64,000 nucleotides of DNA from JAVVEH01 sp032251435 (GTDB taxonomy: Bacteria > Verrucomicrobiota > Lentisphaeria > Oligosphaerales > MVZH01), in assembly GCA_032251435.1 (NCBI GenBank), contig JAVVEH010000013.1:29543-93542 (forward strand), given 5' to 3'. Each line of letters opens with the position of its first letter. Position 1 is the stretch's first letter. Positions 9,589 through 18,490 of the stretch are shown piece after piece. The position numbers and the translations under genes were made by a program. The notes below the pieces were generated by a model. That model worked only from the letters and a program-made list of their open reading frames with translations, did not search any database and was not told where the DNA came from.

Positions 9589-10437
9589 ATGATGAGATTC
9601 ACATTTATCGGCGGCGAATGGCGGTTTGACAGCACGCCGAAGATCATGGGTGTTCTCAACGTGACACCCGATTCGTTTTCCGACGGGGGAGACCACCGCG
9701 ATGTGGCCGCGTCGCTTCACCATGCCCGGGCGATGGCGGCCGCGGGGGCGGATGTGATTGATATTGGCGGGGAGTCCACGCGGCCCGGCGCCCGGGAAGT
9801 TCCCGCCGCTGAGGAAATTCGGCGGGTGTGTCCCGTGATACAGGCTGTGACATCCCGGCTGGACATCCCGGTCAGTGTTGACACGCGGAAAGCGGCCGTC
9901 GCGGCCGCCGCGGTGGAGGCGGGCGCGGTGATCATTAACGATGTCAGTGGTTTGACGTTTGATTCCGATATGATCCGCGTGGTGAAAGACACGGGAGCGG
10001 GTTACATCGGCATGCACATGCGCGGGACACCGGAAACGATGCAAAGCCTGACCGACTATGGGGACATCATGGCCGAATTAAAGCGCTTTTTTCACCACAT
10101 GCTCACCCATGCTGTGGATCAGGGTGTGTCCTTGGAATCGCTGGCGATAGATCCGGGCATCGGATTTGGGAAGACCGGTGAGCAAAACATTCAGATTATC
10201 CAGCGGCTGGCTGAGTTGCGTGACATTCACCGGCCCGTCTTAATGGGCGTGTCACGAAAATCGTTTATTGGTGAAACGCTGGGGCTGGCCGATCCGAAAC
10301 AGCGCGCTTGGGGAACAGCCGCCGCCGTCGCGGTCTGTGTGGCGAATGGCGCCCACATCCACCGGGTCCATGACGTGGCTGAGATGCGGCAAGTCGCCGA
10401 CATGGCCGCCGCTCTGACGAAAACGATGGCCATGTGA
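9589..10437 (+). CDS. folP: dihydropteroate synthase
   Basis: Condenses p-aminobenzoate with dihydropterin pyrophosphate in folate synthesis. The first PROSITE-type signature 'IMGVLNVTPDSFSDGG' and the second 'DIGGESTRPGA' are both present, with 'DVSGL', 'MHMRGTP' and the C-terminal 'MGVSRKSFIG' loop. About 282 residues with ATG 9589 (a second ATG follows at 9592); a TTG at 9556 would add 11 residues without family support. Divergent from phoH2 with 105 bp between starts, and followed after 19 bp by a small gene on the same strand. Confidence 0.95.
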   Translation: MMRFTFIGGEWRFDSTPKIMGVLNVTPDSFSDGGDHRDVAASLHHARAMAAAGADVIDIGGESTRPGAREVPAAEEIRRVCPVIQAVTSRLDIPVSVDTRKAAVAAAAVEAGAVIINDVSGLTFDSDMIRVVKDTGAGYIGMHMRGTPETMQSLTDYGDIMAELKRFFHHMLTHAVDQGVSLESLAIDPGIGFGKTGEQNIQIIQRLAELRDIHRPVLMGVSRKSFIGETLGLADPKQRAWGTAAAVAVCVANGAHIHRVHDVAEMRQVADMAAALTKTMAM

Positions 10438-10456
10438 AACATAAGGAATAGTGCGA

Positions 10457-10810
10457 ATGTCGTTACAGTCGTTATTAGGAAAAACCGCCGGCGGTATGGG
10501 CGATGGCATGCTGAAAATGATGCTCAACCATGTGGCCAAAGAGTATGGCAGCGTGGAGGAAGTCATGATTGACAGAAAAGAAAAAACCGCCCGGTTGCGG
10601 ATCGTGTTGCGGGGCGAAACCGAGCCGGTCACCTTTCACGCGGGACATTACACCGTGCTGACTGAGCCGGACGGGCAAGTGGCTATCCGCTTGAGCGAGC
10701 TGTCATGCGACCGGGAATGGATGGCGGCTGTCCTGCGAAAATATGTCGAGGACAAACCATTTCCCCTGCCGGCGAAACAAAAAGAACTACTGGTCGGCTT
10801 CTTGAGCTGA
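10457..10810 (+). CDS. small conserved-looking protein of unknown function
   Basis: 117 residues, no signal peptide or membrane segment. The N-terminus is glycine/methionine-rich and possibly helical ('GKTAGGMGDGMLKMML'), followed by beta-rich sequence ('KTARLRIVLRGETEPVTFH', 'YTVLTEPDGQVAIRLSEL') and a C-terminal helix ending 'KQKELLVGFLS'. I do not recognise the family. ATG 10457 is preferred to GTG 10451 because AAGGAA (10443-10448) sits eight bases before it. The 19-bp gap after folP suggests co-transcription. Confidence 0.65.
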   Translation: MSLQSLLGKTAGGMGDGMLKMMLNHVAKEYGSVEEVMIDRKEKTARLRIVLRGETEPVTFHAGHYTVLTEPDGQVAIRLSELSCDREWMAAVLRKYVEDKPFPLPAKQKELLVGFLS

Positions 10811-10959
10811 AACAGCTTTTCCTTATTCCCGGCGACGCTGTCGTGTCCCTTGCCGTGAAGTGAACGTTTCAAGCCTTTTGAGCCGTGTCAGGCGCGGTGT
10901 CCAATGGCCCGGAAGAAAGACCGGGGATATTGACTTGCGCCCAAACTGGGAAACAATTC

Positions 10960-10987
10960 TTGCATCCCCCGCATGGGACCTTATATT
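10960..10987 (+). promoter_or_regulatory. putative sigma-70 promoter for ilvC
   Basis: TTGCAT (10960-10965), 16-bp spacer and TATATT (10982-10987) give a reasonable -35/-10 pair about 98 bp upstream of the ilvC start, leaving a leader of roughly 90 nt. No T-box or attenuator could be recognised in the leader by eye. Confidence 0.45.
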
Positions 10988-11084
10988 ACACGCCTTTTGC
11001 GAGATGTACGTCTTCCCTGCAAACTCTCCCGCGCAGACTGTCGGGGGGAAAAACCAACGTCCTTTCCACGAGGAGCACGCTAAA

Positions 11085-12065
11085 ATGAAAATTCTTCACG
11101 ACAAAGATGCCGATCTGAATGTTTTGAATGGCAAGACCGTCGCCGTCATCGGTTACGGCAGTCAAGGTTCCGCCCAGGCGCTGTGCATGCGCGACTCCGG
11201 TGTCAATGTCATTATTGGTTCCATCAAAGACGCGTCGTATGACAAGGCTGTTGAAGACGGTTTTGAGGTCATGCCCATCGCGGAAGCGGCGGCGAAAGCT
11301 GACATCGTCCACATTCTCCTTCCCGATGAATTTCACGGGCCGGTGTACGAAAAGGACATTAAAGACAACTTGGTCGCCGGCAACGCGCTGTGCTGCTCCC
11401 ACGGGTTCAATATCATTTATAAAGAAATCGTTCCCGCTGACAATGTGGATGTCATCATGGTCGCTCCGAAAAGTCCGGCGACGGAAGAGCGGAAAGCCTA
11501 TTTGGAAGGGTTCGGCGTTCCCGGTCTGATCGCTGTCAAGCAAGACGCTTCCGGCCAGGCGCGTGACATCGCTTTGGGGATGGCGAAAGCGATGGGCTTC
11601 ACCCGCGCCGGCGTGCTCGAATGCACCTTTGAACAGGAAACCTACGAAGATCTCTTCGGTGAACAGAATGTTCTCTGCGGCGGCTGCGTGGATATTATCA
11701 AATACGGGTTTGAGGTGTTGGTCGAGGCCGGTTACCCCGCCGAAATGGCCTATTTTGAATGCCTGCATGAGCTCAAACTGATCGTTGACCTCATTTTCGA
11801 GGGCGGTATTCAGAAGATGAACGCGGTGATCTCCAACACCGCTGAATGGGGCGAATACTACAATGGTCCCAAAATCATCGATCCCAGTGTCAAGGAACGC
11901 ATGCGTGAATCATTGAAACTGATTGAAAATGGCACCTTCGCCAAAGAATGGCTGGCGGAAAGCCGTAGCGGCGCCAAGAATCTTCTGGCGAAACGCGAAG
12001 CGCTTGGCAAACACCCGATCGAAATTGTCGGCCGCGAAATCCGCAGCCTTTTCGAACGCAAATAA
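11085..12065 (+). CDS. ilvC: ketol-acid reductoisomerase (class I)
   Basis: Converts acetolactate to dihydroxyisovalerate (and acetohydroxybutyrate likewise) with NADPH and Mg2+ in valine, leucine and isoleucine synthesis. 326 residues, the class I length. The Rossmann motif 'VIGYGSQGSAQAL' is near residue 21, 'HILLPDEFHGPVYE' in the NADP domain, and the knotted helical domain carries the metal ligands in 'FGEQNVLCGG' and 'AYFECLHELKLIVDLIFEGG'. ATG 11085 has AGGAG ten bases upstream; the open frame continues upstream to 10860 but that part has no family match. Monocistronic between a good promoter and a strong terminator. Confidence 0.96.
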   Translation: MKILHDKDADLNVLNGKTVAVIGYGSQGSAQALCMRDSGVNVIIGSIKDASYDKAVEDGFEVMPIAEAAAKADIVHILLPDEFHGPVYEKDIKDNLVAGNALCCSHGFNIIYKEIVPADNVDVIMVAPKSPATEERKAYLEGFGVPGLIAVKQDASGQARDIALGMAKAMGFTRAGVLECTFEQETYEDLFGEQNVLCGGCVDIIKYGFEVLVEAGYPAEMAYFECLHELKLIVDLIFEGGIQKMNAVISNTAEWGEYYNGPKIIDPSVKERMRESLKLIENGTFAKEWLAESRSGAKNLLAKREALGKHPIEIVGREIRSLFERK

Positions 12066-12090
12066 TCACAGGCCGGTCCTGTTTCTTTAT

Positions 12091-12127
12091 CGAGTCGGCA
12101 CCGTTCGGTGTCGGCTCGTTTTTATTT
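12091..12127 (+). terminator. rho-independent terminator of ilvC
   Basis: A 13-bp stem (12091-12103 with 12106-12118, two G-U pairs) and two-base central TT, followed by TTTTTATTT (12119-12127), 25 bp after the ilvC stop. Confidence 0.9.
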
Positions 12128-12310
12128 CGGAAGCAGGCCACCGGGGCTGGATGCGAAACAACGCCAACCCCTGGCGACGGGGATTCTGGAAAAGCCACCG
12201 GGGCACGTTATATTCAGCCCCTCATGGATTGCCCCGGCTCCCTGTGTTCCGCATGAATGATCCGGCGGAACCGATGCGACTATTCTGAAAATGTGAAAGG
12301 CGAAAAGCCG

Positions 12311-12946
12311 ATGATTGCCATCATTGATTACCGCGCCGGCAACCTGACCAGTGTGGAACGGGCGCTTCATTTCCTCGGCGAAGCGTGTCAAATCACGGAC
12401 GATCCCACCATAATCGCCACGGCCGACCGGGTGATTTTTCCCGGTGTCGGCGCCGCCGGCGAGGCGATGCGGAATCTTAACCGGCTGGGATTGTCCACTG
12501 TCATCCACGATGTGGTGGCGGCGGGAAAACCGTTCCTGGGGATTTGCCTGGGCTATCAGATCTTGTTTGACAGCAGCGAAGAGGATGGTGGCGTGGAGTG
12601 CCTGGGCGTCTTCCCGGGAACAGTTGTCCGCTTCGCCGATGATATGACCGAAGCGGACAACCCGCTGCCGTTGAAAATACCGGAAATGGGCTGGAACGGG
12701 GTGACTTTTGTCAAACCTCATCCCGTCACCCATGGCGTGCCGGCGGACGCGGAGTTTTATTTTGTTCATTCCTATTACCCTGTGCCCGGTGATGAGGGCG
12801 CCTGCGCGTTGACAACGTACGGCGTTGACTTCGCCTCGGGGGTCGCCGCGGGGTCCGCGATCGGCTTCCAGTTCCATCCCGAAAAAAGTGGCGAACCGGG
12901 GTTGCAGTTGTTACGCGGTTTCTGCGCGTGGAATCCCAATGCTTAA
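12311..12946 (+). CDS. hisH: imidazole glycerol phosphate synthase, glutaminase subunit
   Basis: Class I glutamine amidotransferase that feeds ammonia to HisF in histidine biosynthesis. 211 residues. Visible: N-terminal 'IIDYRAGNLTSVERAL', oxyanion strand 'VIFPGVGAAGEAM', nucleophile elbow 'GICLGYQILFD' (catalytic Cys), 'FVHSYYP', and 'QFHPEKSGEPG' with the catalytic His and Glu. ATG 12311 is the family start; the open frame extends to 12257 without support. The partner hisF is not in this window, which is unusual because the two are often adjacent. Overlaps the next gene by eight bases. Confidence 0.95.
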   Translation: MIAIIDYRAGNLTSVERALHFLGEACQITDDPTIIATADRVIFPGVGAAGEAMRNLNRLGLSTVIHDVVAAGKPFLGICLGYQILFDSSEEDGGVECLGVFPGTVVRFADDMTEADNPLPLKIPEMGWNGVTFVKPHPVTHGVPADAEFYFVHSYYPVPGDEGACALTTYGVDFASGVAAGSAIGFQFHPEKSGEPGLQLLRGFCAWNPNA

Positions 12947-13523
12947 ACAGATTTTTGTCTTATTTTTAATCACGCTGATTCCCGCCCTTGAACTCCGGGC
13001 GTCCATTCCATTTGGCTTCGGCTTGTTGGGCAAACACTGGCTGGGGTTTGACTTTTACGCGATGCCCTGGTGGCTGGTGGCGGTGGTTTGTATGATTGCC
13101 AATATCATCTTGGGGTGGGCGGTTTTCGGGATTTTAGCCCCGGTGATGAAATGGCTGGAGCGGTTCGCCTGGTTCCGGCGTTGGCTCGAACCCGTTTTGT
13201 TACGCGCTCAGAAAAAGATCCAGCCGTACGTCGAGAAATTCGGCGAGTTTGGGGTGGCGTTGTTTATTGGCGTGCCGCTGCCGGGCAGCGGGGTTTACAC
13301 CGGGGCGGTCGGCGCCTTTCTGCTGGGACTTGACCGCAAAAAATTCGCGGTCGCGAATGTGCTGGGAGTTTTGATCTCGGGTCTGGCGGTGACCGTGATC
13401 TGTCTTGGCATTAAGGCTGGAATGGATATTCCTTTCAGCGAATTCATGATTAAACAGGATCATCATAGCGAGCAGCTTGAAGAGATCACGCCACCGCCTC
13501 ATGAACCGGTTCAATTAGATTAA
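12939..13523 (+). CDS. small integral membrane protein (COG2426 / Sm_multidrug_ex family)
   Basis: 194 residues with four or five hydrophobic segments: an N-terminal one ('IFVLFLITLIPALELRASIP'), one near residues 45-70 ('WWLVAVVCMIANIILGWAVF'), a re-entrant-like 'ALFIGVPLPGSGVYTGA' and 'VANVLGVLISGLAVTVICLG'. The ELRASIP and PLPGSG segments are hallmarks of this family, described as putative small multidrug export or DedA-like proteins; transport function is unproven. The C-terminal tail is histidine- and acid-rich ('KQDHHSEQLEEITPPPHEP'). ATG 12939 overlaps the hisH stop by eight bases, so it is translationally coupled to hisH, a pairing without obvious metabolic sense. Confidence 0.8.
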   Translation: MLKQIFVLFLITLIPALELRASIPFGFGLLGKHWLGFDFYAMPWWLVAVVCMIANIILGWAVFGILAPVMKWLERFAWFRRWLEPVLLRAQKKIQPYVEKFGEFGVALFIGVPLPGSGVYTGAVGAFLLGLDRKKFAVANVLGVLISGLAVTVICLGIKAGMDIPFSEFMIKQDHHSEQLEEITPPPHEPVQLD

Positions 13524-13621
13524 AAGCGCGGTTTTTACCATCGCGCCGGGCTCTTCGAACCGGTGAACCCGCATGGTTCGGGAAAATTAGAAAATAACAA
13601 CGTTACAGGAAAGTCAGTAAC

Positions 13622-14722
13622 ATGTCAGTTCTTAACATTCGTCCAAAATCCGAGTGTGAGTGGGATCAGGTTTCTTTAGGTGAGGTGATGCTTCGCCTGG
13701 ATCCCGGGGAAGGGCGCATCCACACGTCCCGTCAGTTCAAGGCCTGGGAAGGCGGGGGTGAGTACAATGTTGCCCGTGGATTGCGCCGTTGTTTCGGGCT
13801 TAAAACCGCTGTGGTCACCGCTTTCGCCGATAATCCCGTCGGTCGTTTAGTGGAGGATTTCATCCTGCAGGGCGGGGTGGACACCGATTTGATTCAATGG
13901 CGGGACTATGACGGAATCGGCCGCACGGTCCGCAACGGGTTGAATTTCACTGAGCGCGGCTTCGGCATCCGCGGCGCTGTCGGTTGTTCCGACCGCGGAA
14001 ATACAGCCGCGTCACAACTGAAACCCGGTGATGTGGACTGGGATTCCATCTTTGGTGAGCGCGGCGCCCGCTGGCTGCATACCGGGGGTATTTTCGCCGC
14101 CCTCTCCGAATCGTCAGCGGAAACAGTGATTGAAGCGGTCCGGGCCGCCAAGAAATATGGCACGATTGTCTCGTATGACCTGAATTACCGGCCGTCTCTC
14201 TGGAAGGCCATCGGCGGCCATGCCAAAGCTCAGGAAGTCAATCGTGAAATCGCCAAGTATGTGGATGTCATGATCGGGAATGAGGAAGATTTCACCGCCT
14301 GCCTCGGATTCGAGGTCGAAGGCGCTGATGACAATTTGACCCATCTTCCGATTGACAGCTTCAAGGCCATGATCAACCAGGCGGTGGCGGCGTACCCGAA
14401 CTTTAAAGTGACGGGAACGACGCTGCGTGGTGTCATCAGCGCCACGGTCAATGACTGGGGAGCGATGTGCTGGGCGAACGGGACGTTTTATCAAGCGACA
14501 CACCGCCCCGGACTGGAGATCCTGGACCGGGTCGGTGGCGGGGACAGCTTCGCGTCCGGTTTTATCTACGGCCTGATGGAGCTGGACAGCGCTGAGTTAG
14601 CCGTTGAATATGGGGCGGCTCATGGCGCTCTGGCCATGACCACGGCGGGGGACACGACGATGGCCTCGCTCAAAGAAGTCGAGAAGATTGTCGCCGGCGG
14701 CGGCGCCCGGGTGGATCGGTAA
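13622..14722 (+). CDS. PfkB-family sugar kinase, 2-keto-3-deoxygluconate kinase-like
   Basis: 366 residues of the ribokinase/PfkB family: 'SLGEVMLRLDPG' and 'AWEGGGEYNVARGL' near the N-terminus (sugar-binding glycine pair), 'YDLNYRPSLWK' in the middle, and the C-terminal anion-hole/catalytic motif 'DRVGGGDSFASGFIYGL', the Asp being the catalytic base. Closest in feel to KDG kinases that phosphorylate the product of uronate or deoxysugar catabolism, which would suit a polysaccharide degrader, but substrate is inferred. ATG 13622 has AGGA eleven bases upstream. The gene is followed by apt on the same strand after 40 bp. Confidence 0.85.
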   Translation: MSVLNIRPKSECEWDQVSLGEVMLRLDPGEGRIHTSRQFKAWEGGGEYNVARGLRRCFGLKTAVVTAFADNPVGRLVEDFILQGGVDTDLIQWRDYDGIGRTVRNGLNFTERGFGIRGAVGCSDRGNTAASQLKPGDVDWDSIFGERGARWLHTGGIFAALSESSAETVIEAVRAAKKYGTIVSYDLNYRPSLWKAIGGHAKAQEVNREIAKYVDVMIGNEEDFTACLGFEVEGADDNLTHLPIDSFKAMINQAVAAYPNFKVTGTTLRGVISATVNDWGAMCWANGTFYQATHRPGLEILDRVGGGDSFASGFIYGLMELDSAELAVEYGAAHGALAMTTAGDTTMASLKEVEKIVAGGGARVDR

Positions 14723-14762
14723 GGGCTTGGCGCGGATCCGAATGTGCCAGAAGGGATTGATC

Positions 14763-15284
14763 ATGATTGATAAAATTAACGCGGCGATTCGAAGTATTCC
14801 GGATTTTCCTAAACCAGGCATCATGTTTAAGGATATCACCCCGGTGTTGCGTGATCCCGATTTATTCGCGGGGGTGGTGAAACTCATCGCTGACCGGTGG
14901 CGGGGAAAGGGGCTTGACGCGGTGGCCGCGGTGGATGCCCGGGGATTTATCATGGGAGGAGCGGTGGCGTATGAGCTGGGGATAGGGTTTGTTCCCGTCC
15001 GGAAAGCGGGAAAGTTGCCTTGGGATACTGTCTCGGCCAGTTACGCTCTGGAATACGGCACGAACACGGTGGAAATGCACGCCGACGGGGTGAAGACGGG
15101 GGAAAAGATTCTTTTGATTGACGATTTGCTGGCCACTGGAGGAACCGCGGCGGCGGCGGTGAGTCTGATTGAAAAGCTCGGCGCGTCCATCGCGGGCATC
15201 GAGTTTATGTTGGAATTAACGTTTTTAAATGGCCGGGCGGCTCTGGCCCCGCATGATGTCTATTCCCTTATTCAAGTGGATTAA
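14763..15284 (+). CDS. apt: adenine phosphoribosyltransferase
   Basis: Salvages adenine to AMP using PRPP. 173 residues, family length. Motifs: 'IRSIPDFPKPGIMFKDITP' at the N-terminus, 'VDARGFIMG', 'VRKAGKLPWDT', and the PRPP-binding loop 'ILLIDDLLATGGTAAAA'. ATG 14763 matches the family start; an in-frame ATG at 14742 would add seven residues. The N-terminal open frame overlaps the end of the sugar kinase gene only as a shadow. Confidence 0.96.
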   Translation: MIDKINAAIRSIPDFPKPGIMFKDITPVLRDPDLFAGVVKLIADRWRGKGLDAVAAVDARGFIMGGAVAYELGIGFVPVRKAGKLPWDTVSASYALEYGTNTVEMHADGVKTGEKILLIDDLLATGGTAAAAVSLIEKLGASIAGIEFMLELTFLNGRAALAPHDVYSLIQVD

Positions 15285-15344
15285 TCGGGTTAGTGTCGTG
15301 AGCGCCTGCCGCCATCAGTCATGGAAATTTGGAAACAGGCATGA

Positions 15345-16193
15345 TATATCGACTTGGTCGCCCTGCATGGCGTTAACAATGCTGAAGTTCTGGAAAAGGC
15401 GCTCAATCAGGACGCTTCTCTGGCGGTTTTACGACAAGCTCAAAAGGATGGACGGATTGGTCATATCGGTTTCTCCACCCATGGCCCCACAGATGTCATC
15501 ATAAAGGCCATTGAGTCAGATTTTTTTGATTATGTGAACCTGCATTGGTATTATATGGATCAAATGAATCTGTCGGCCATCAACGCGGCCGCCCGCCGTG
15601 ACATGGGTGTGTTTATTATCAGCCCGTCCGATAAAGGGGGAAAGCTCTATGAACCCCCGAAAAAGCTGGTTGAATTGTGCGACCCTTTTTCCCCAATGGC
15701 GTTCAACGATCTGTTCTGTCTGGCCAACAGGAATGTGCATACCTTGAGCGTCGGGGCGGCCAAACCCGAAGATTTTGACGCTCACCTGGAGGCGTTGCCA
15801 TGGGTGAAGGACGGCGCGAAGGCGGTCGCCCCGGTGGTGGAACGGTTAAATCGGGAGCTGGCTGACATCTTGGGCCTCGACTGGGCGACCCAATGGGCCT
15901 CGGGCATCCCCGATTGGACGGATGTTCCCGGACATGTGAATGTGTATCACACCCTGCGACTGTATACTGTGTGGAAAGCCTTTGATATGCTTGAGTATGG
16001 GCGGATGCGGTATAACCTTCTGGGCAACGGCGGGCATTGGTTCCCCGGTGAAAAAGTGTCGGCGGCCGACTGGAACGCGTTTGAGAAAACGATCGCGGAT
16101 TCGCCTTTCGCCGATGTCATCCCCGCCTTTCTCCGCGATGCCCATGCCGCGTTTAACAAGGAAGACGGGAAACGCCTGAGCGAGTCGGGTTAA
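15345..16193 (+). pseudogene. aldo/keto reductase, 5'-truncated
   Basis: From Y-I-D-L at 15345 the frame reads 'LVALHGVNNAEVLEKAL', 'KDGRIGHIGFSTHGPTDVI' and 'NLHWYYMDQMN', which are central motifs of the aldo/keto reductase barrel normally reached after 100-130 residues. Here an in-frame TGA (15342-15344) lies directly before them, and apt ends only 60 bp upstream, so the N-terminal part with the catalytic Tyr/Lys is missing. The remaining 280 residues are uninterrupted and include the C-terminal helical extension; the ferredoxin-like cysteine motif often found there in related enzymes is absent. TTG 15354 could start a fragment, but activity is improbable. Confidence 0.8.
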
Positions 16194-16352
16194 GTGTCGC
16201 TGACACGCTGTTCCGCCACGTAGGCCTCAAACGTTTTCTGCGAAACGAATGATAGCGTTGTAACCGAAGCCGGCTGATTGAAAAGGTCTTCCTTCATGGC
16301 CTTCATGGTGAAACGTGACAACGCGCGACGTGGCGCCCTTGGGACAGACCCG

Positions 16353-16862
16353 TCATATTTCCTTTTTGGAAGCCATCCACTGAGCGACCGCCTGTGAGCA
16401 GGCGGATGAAGAGAATCCCTTATTCGCCAGAAACCGGTAGAGTGTGGCGCGTGTTTTTTGGGGGTCGGGTTGATTCTTGATCAGGCGGGCTTTCCGGCGA
16501 ACCGCCTCCACGGCGCGGCTGAGTTCCCCCTCATCGCCATCCGCGTCCCACCGTTCCGCCAAAACCTCATTGATGACATCCGGCGGCACACCGTATTGAT
16601 ACAGTTTGTTTTTCACCCGACTCCGACCGACGGGGGGAGACGCCTGCTTCATATAGCCGCAATAGTCGCTGGCCACCTGACGATCATTCAACAGGCCAAC
16701 CCTGACAAAATCATCGATGATCTCAGTGACATGGGGGAGGGGGAATTCTTTCTTGATCAGCTTGTCCCGCAACTGTTTGACCGTGTGCGGTTTTTGCGTC
16801 AGGAGCTTCAACGCCCGCTCCCGGCACTTCTCACGCGCGGCGCTATTTTCGCGGTCATTCAT
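16353..16862 (-). CDS. recX: regulatory protein RecX
   Basis: 169 residues in three-helix RecX repeats: 'ERALKLLTQKPHTVKQLRDKL', 'EIIDDFVRVGLLNDRQVA', 'VNEVLAERW'-like region and 'ATLYRFLANKGFSSSACSQA'. RecX binds RecA filaments and limits recombination/SOS activity. recA is not adjacent in this window. Start ATG 16862 overlaps the end of the upstream esterase gene by eight bases, so the two are probably co-transcribed. The 160 bp downstream (to the aldo/keto reductase remnant) shows nothing recognisable. Confidence 0.85.
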   Translation of the reverse strand: MNDRENSAAREKCRERALKLLTQKPHTVKQLRDKLIKKEFPLPHVTEIIDDFVRVGLLNDRQVASDYCGYMKQASPPVGRSRVKNKLYQYGVPPDVINEVLAERWDADGDEGELSRAVEAVRRKARLIKNQPDPQKTRATLYRFLANKGFSSSACSQAVAQWMASKKEI

Positions 16863-17664
16863 CAGAACTGGACGGGAAGGCCTGAATATGTTTCAGCCAT
16901 TTAACGGACAGCGCGTGCCACTGCGCGGTGTGCGCGTTTTCCGGCGCCAGGCCCAAGCCATGGCGTCCTTCAGGAAACACATGCAGTTCGTAGGGGATCT
17001 TGTGGCGGGATAAGCTCATGGCGAATAACATGCTGTTTTCCGGCGGCACGCCGGCGTCTTCCGCCGTGTGCCAGAGAAACGTCGGCGGCGTGTCGGCGGA
17101 AACATGTTGATCCGGGGCCATCCGCGCCCGCGCCGCGGTGTCCGCGTCTTGCCCCAAAAGATTTTTGTAGGATCCTTGGTGGGCGAACGGGGGTTCAGAC
17201 GTGATCACGGGGTAGCATAGAATCAGCGCGTCGGGCCGGTTGGAGAAGGGGAGCTCATCATGGCCTTTGAGGTCCGGAGAGTCATAAAACACACCGGAGG
17301 TGGCGGCTAAATGGCCCCCGGCGGAAAAACCGAGAACGGCTATTTTGTCCGGACAGACCTTCCACTGACTGGCATTTTTTCTCAATAAGCGGATGGCCCG
17401 GGACACATCTAAAAGGGGTGCCGGATGGCGGTTCGGAGACACCCGGTAGTGGACGACGGCGGCGGTCAGTCCATGGTCATTATAAGCTTGAGCGATGGGC
17501 TCCCCTTCGTGGGCGGCCCGTCCGCCGTACCCGCCGCCGGGGCAAATCAGCACACAGCCGGCGGCGTTTTTGCCGGGGGCGGGATACACATCGATAAACG
17601 GGTCGAAATTATCCTCGGATGAGGCGCGGGGCATAGTGTCCCACAAGGGTAAATGAATGGGCAT
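16855..17664 (-). CDS. alpha/beta hydrolase, acetyl-xylan esterase/BD-FAE-like
   Basis: 269 residues. Oxyanion region 'VLICPGGGYGGRAAHEGE', nucleophile elbow 'VLGFSAGGHLAA' (Ser near residue 117), acid in 'WHTAEDAGVPPENS' and catalytic His in 'FPEGRHGLGL' give a complete triad. This arrangement is typical of small carbohydrate esterases that remove acetyl or feruloyl groups from hemicellulose. No signal peptide, so it likely acts on imported oligosaccharides. Start ATG 17664 lies 7 bp after the DUF1638 stop; the three genes DUF1638-esterase-recX form a compact minus-strand run. Confidence 0.85.
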   Translation of the reverse strand: MPIHLPLWDTMPRASSEDNFDPFIDVYPAPGKNAAGCVLICPGGGYGGRAAHEGEPIAQAYNDHGLTAAVVHYRVSPNRHPAPLLDVSRAIRLLRKNASQWKVCPDKIAVLGFSAGGHLAATSGVFYDSPDLKGHDELPFSNRPDALILCYPVITSEPPFAHQGSYKNLLGQDADTAARARMAPDQHVSADTPPTFLWHTAEDAGVPPENSMLFAMSLSRHKIPYELHVFPEGRHGLGLAPENAHTAQWHALSVKWLKHIQAFPSSSDE

Positions 17665-17671
17665 AATTTTC

Positions 17672-18424
17672 TCAACATTCGTTTGGCATGGCTCTTAACA
17701 CGTCGTCCCAGTCGTAAACCGCCGCGATGCGTTGACCAGGTTCTATAACGAGAAAATCGGAGGTCTTCCAGTCACCCTGTATGAGTTGACGGATGAGGGT
17801 GAGCCTACCTTCCAGGATTGAAAATTCAAGCCCGCGGTCTTCCACCTTTTTCTTAAAACCATCAATATCCGCCAGCGCGTGAGTCTCCGGAATATCAATA
17901 AAATAGGCTTTGGCGCTTTCTTCCCGGGCGCCGGGATGCAATGTGTCCCAAATATAACGGGCGTTTTCCTCGCCGTATTGCTCAACATACGCCGCGAAAG
18001 GATCCTCCATACCCGCTTCGCTCTGGTCATCCGCGGTGCGCAAAAAGTATTCGCCCCGCTCCATGTACCCAACCGAGCTGAAGGGCGTGCTGGGATGTTC
18101 TTTAAAATAGGTGGTGAAGGCTTGCTTAGACCCCAGTAAAATCGTGCAGCAGTCATGGGCCCGGGGGATGACGAGAGGAAACTTTTCGGTGTGTAAGTCA
18201 AGCGTGGCATTACCGCAAAGGCCAAAAAGCAGCAAAATGGCGTCGTAGCGTTTACCACAGTTCTCAGCCTGAGTAATCAGCTGTTGAAGTTTGTCGCGCA
18301 AATGATCTGGAGCGCTGTGTTCACCGATTTCAGTGAATTCCAGGTCGATGGTGTGGGGAGATTCCGCGACAGCGATACACGCTTCACGGGTGAACACATT
18401 GCAGGCGATAAGTTTAAACAGCAT
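17672..18424 (-). CDS. DUF1638 domain protein
   Basis: 250 residues. The DUF1638 signature is visible as 'LLFGLCGNATLDLHTEKFPLV' cut into 'GLCGNAT' and 'LVIPRAHDCC' near residues 70-95, with Cys/His residues that could bind a metal. The C-terminal part ends 'FLVIEPGQRIAAVYDWDDVL'. In other genomes DUF1638 genes accompany corrinoid methyltransferase and uroporphyrinogen-decarboxylase-like (MtaA/CmuA) genes; here a URO-D-family gene lies 300 bp upstream on the same strand, in line with that association. Biochemical function is not established. No signal peptide. Confidence 0.8.
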   Translation of the reverse strand: MLFKLIACNVFTREACIAVAESPHTIDLEFTEIGEHSAPDHLRDKLQQLITQAENCGKRYDAILLLFGLCGNATLDLHTEKFPLVIPRAHDCCTILLGSKQAFTTYFKEHPSTPFSSVGYMERGEYFLRTADDQSEAGMEDPFAAYVEQYGEENARYIWDTLHPGAREESAKAYFIDIPETHALADIDGFKKKVEDRGLEFSILEGRLTLIRQLIQGDWKTSDFLVIEPGQRIAAVYDWDDVLRAMPNEC

Positions 18425-18490
18425 AAGAGGTGAAAGAGGGGGGAACCCCGTACCGACGCGTGGTGTGGAATGGAAATAGCGTTGGAGTAT

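Noticed and set aside
9484..10044. N-terminal extension of the PhoH2 frame
   Set aside because: It is antisense to folP and has low-complexity His/Arg-rich sequence; the PIN domain begins at ATG 9483.
10860..11084. N-terminal extension of the IlvC frame
   Set aside because: It contains the promoter region and has no family match; ATG 11085 has AGGAG and the standard N-terminus.
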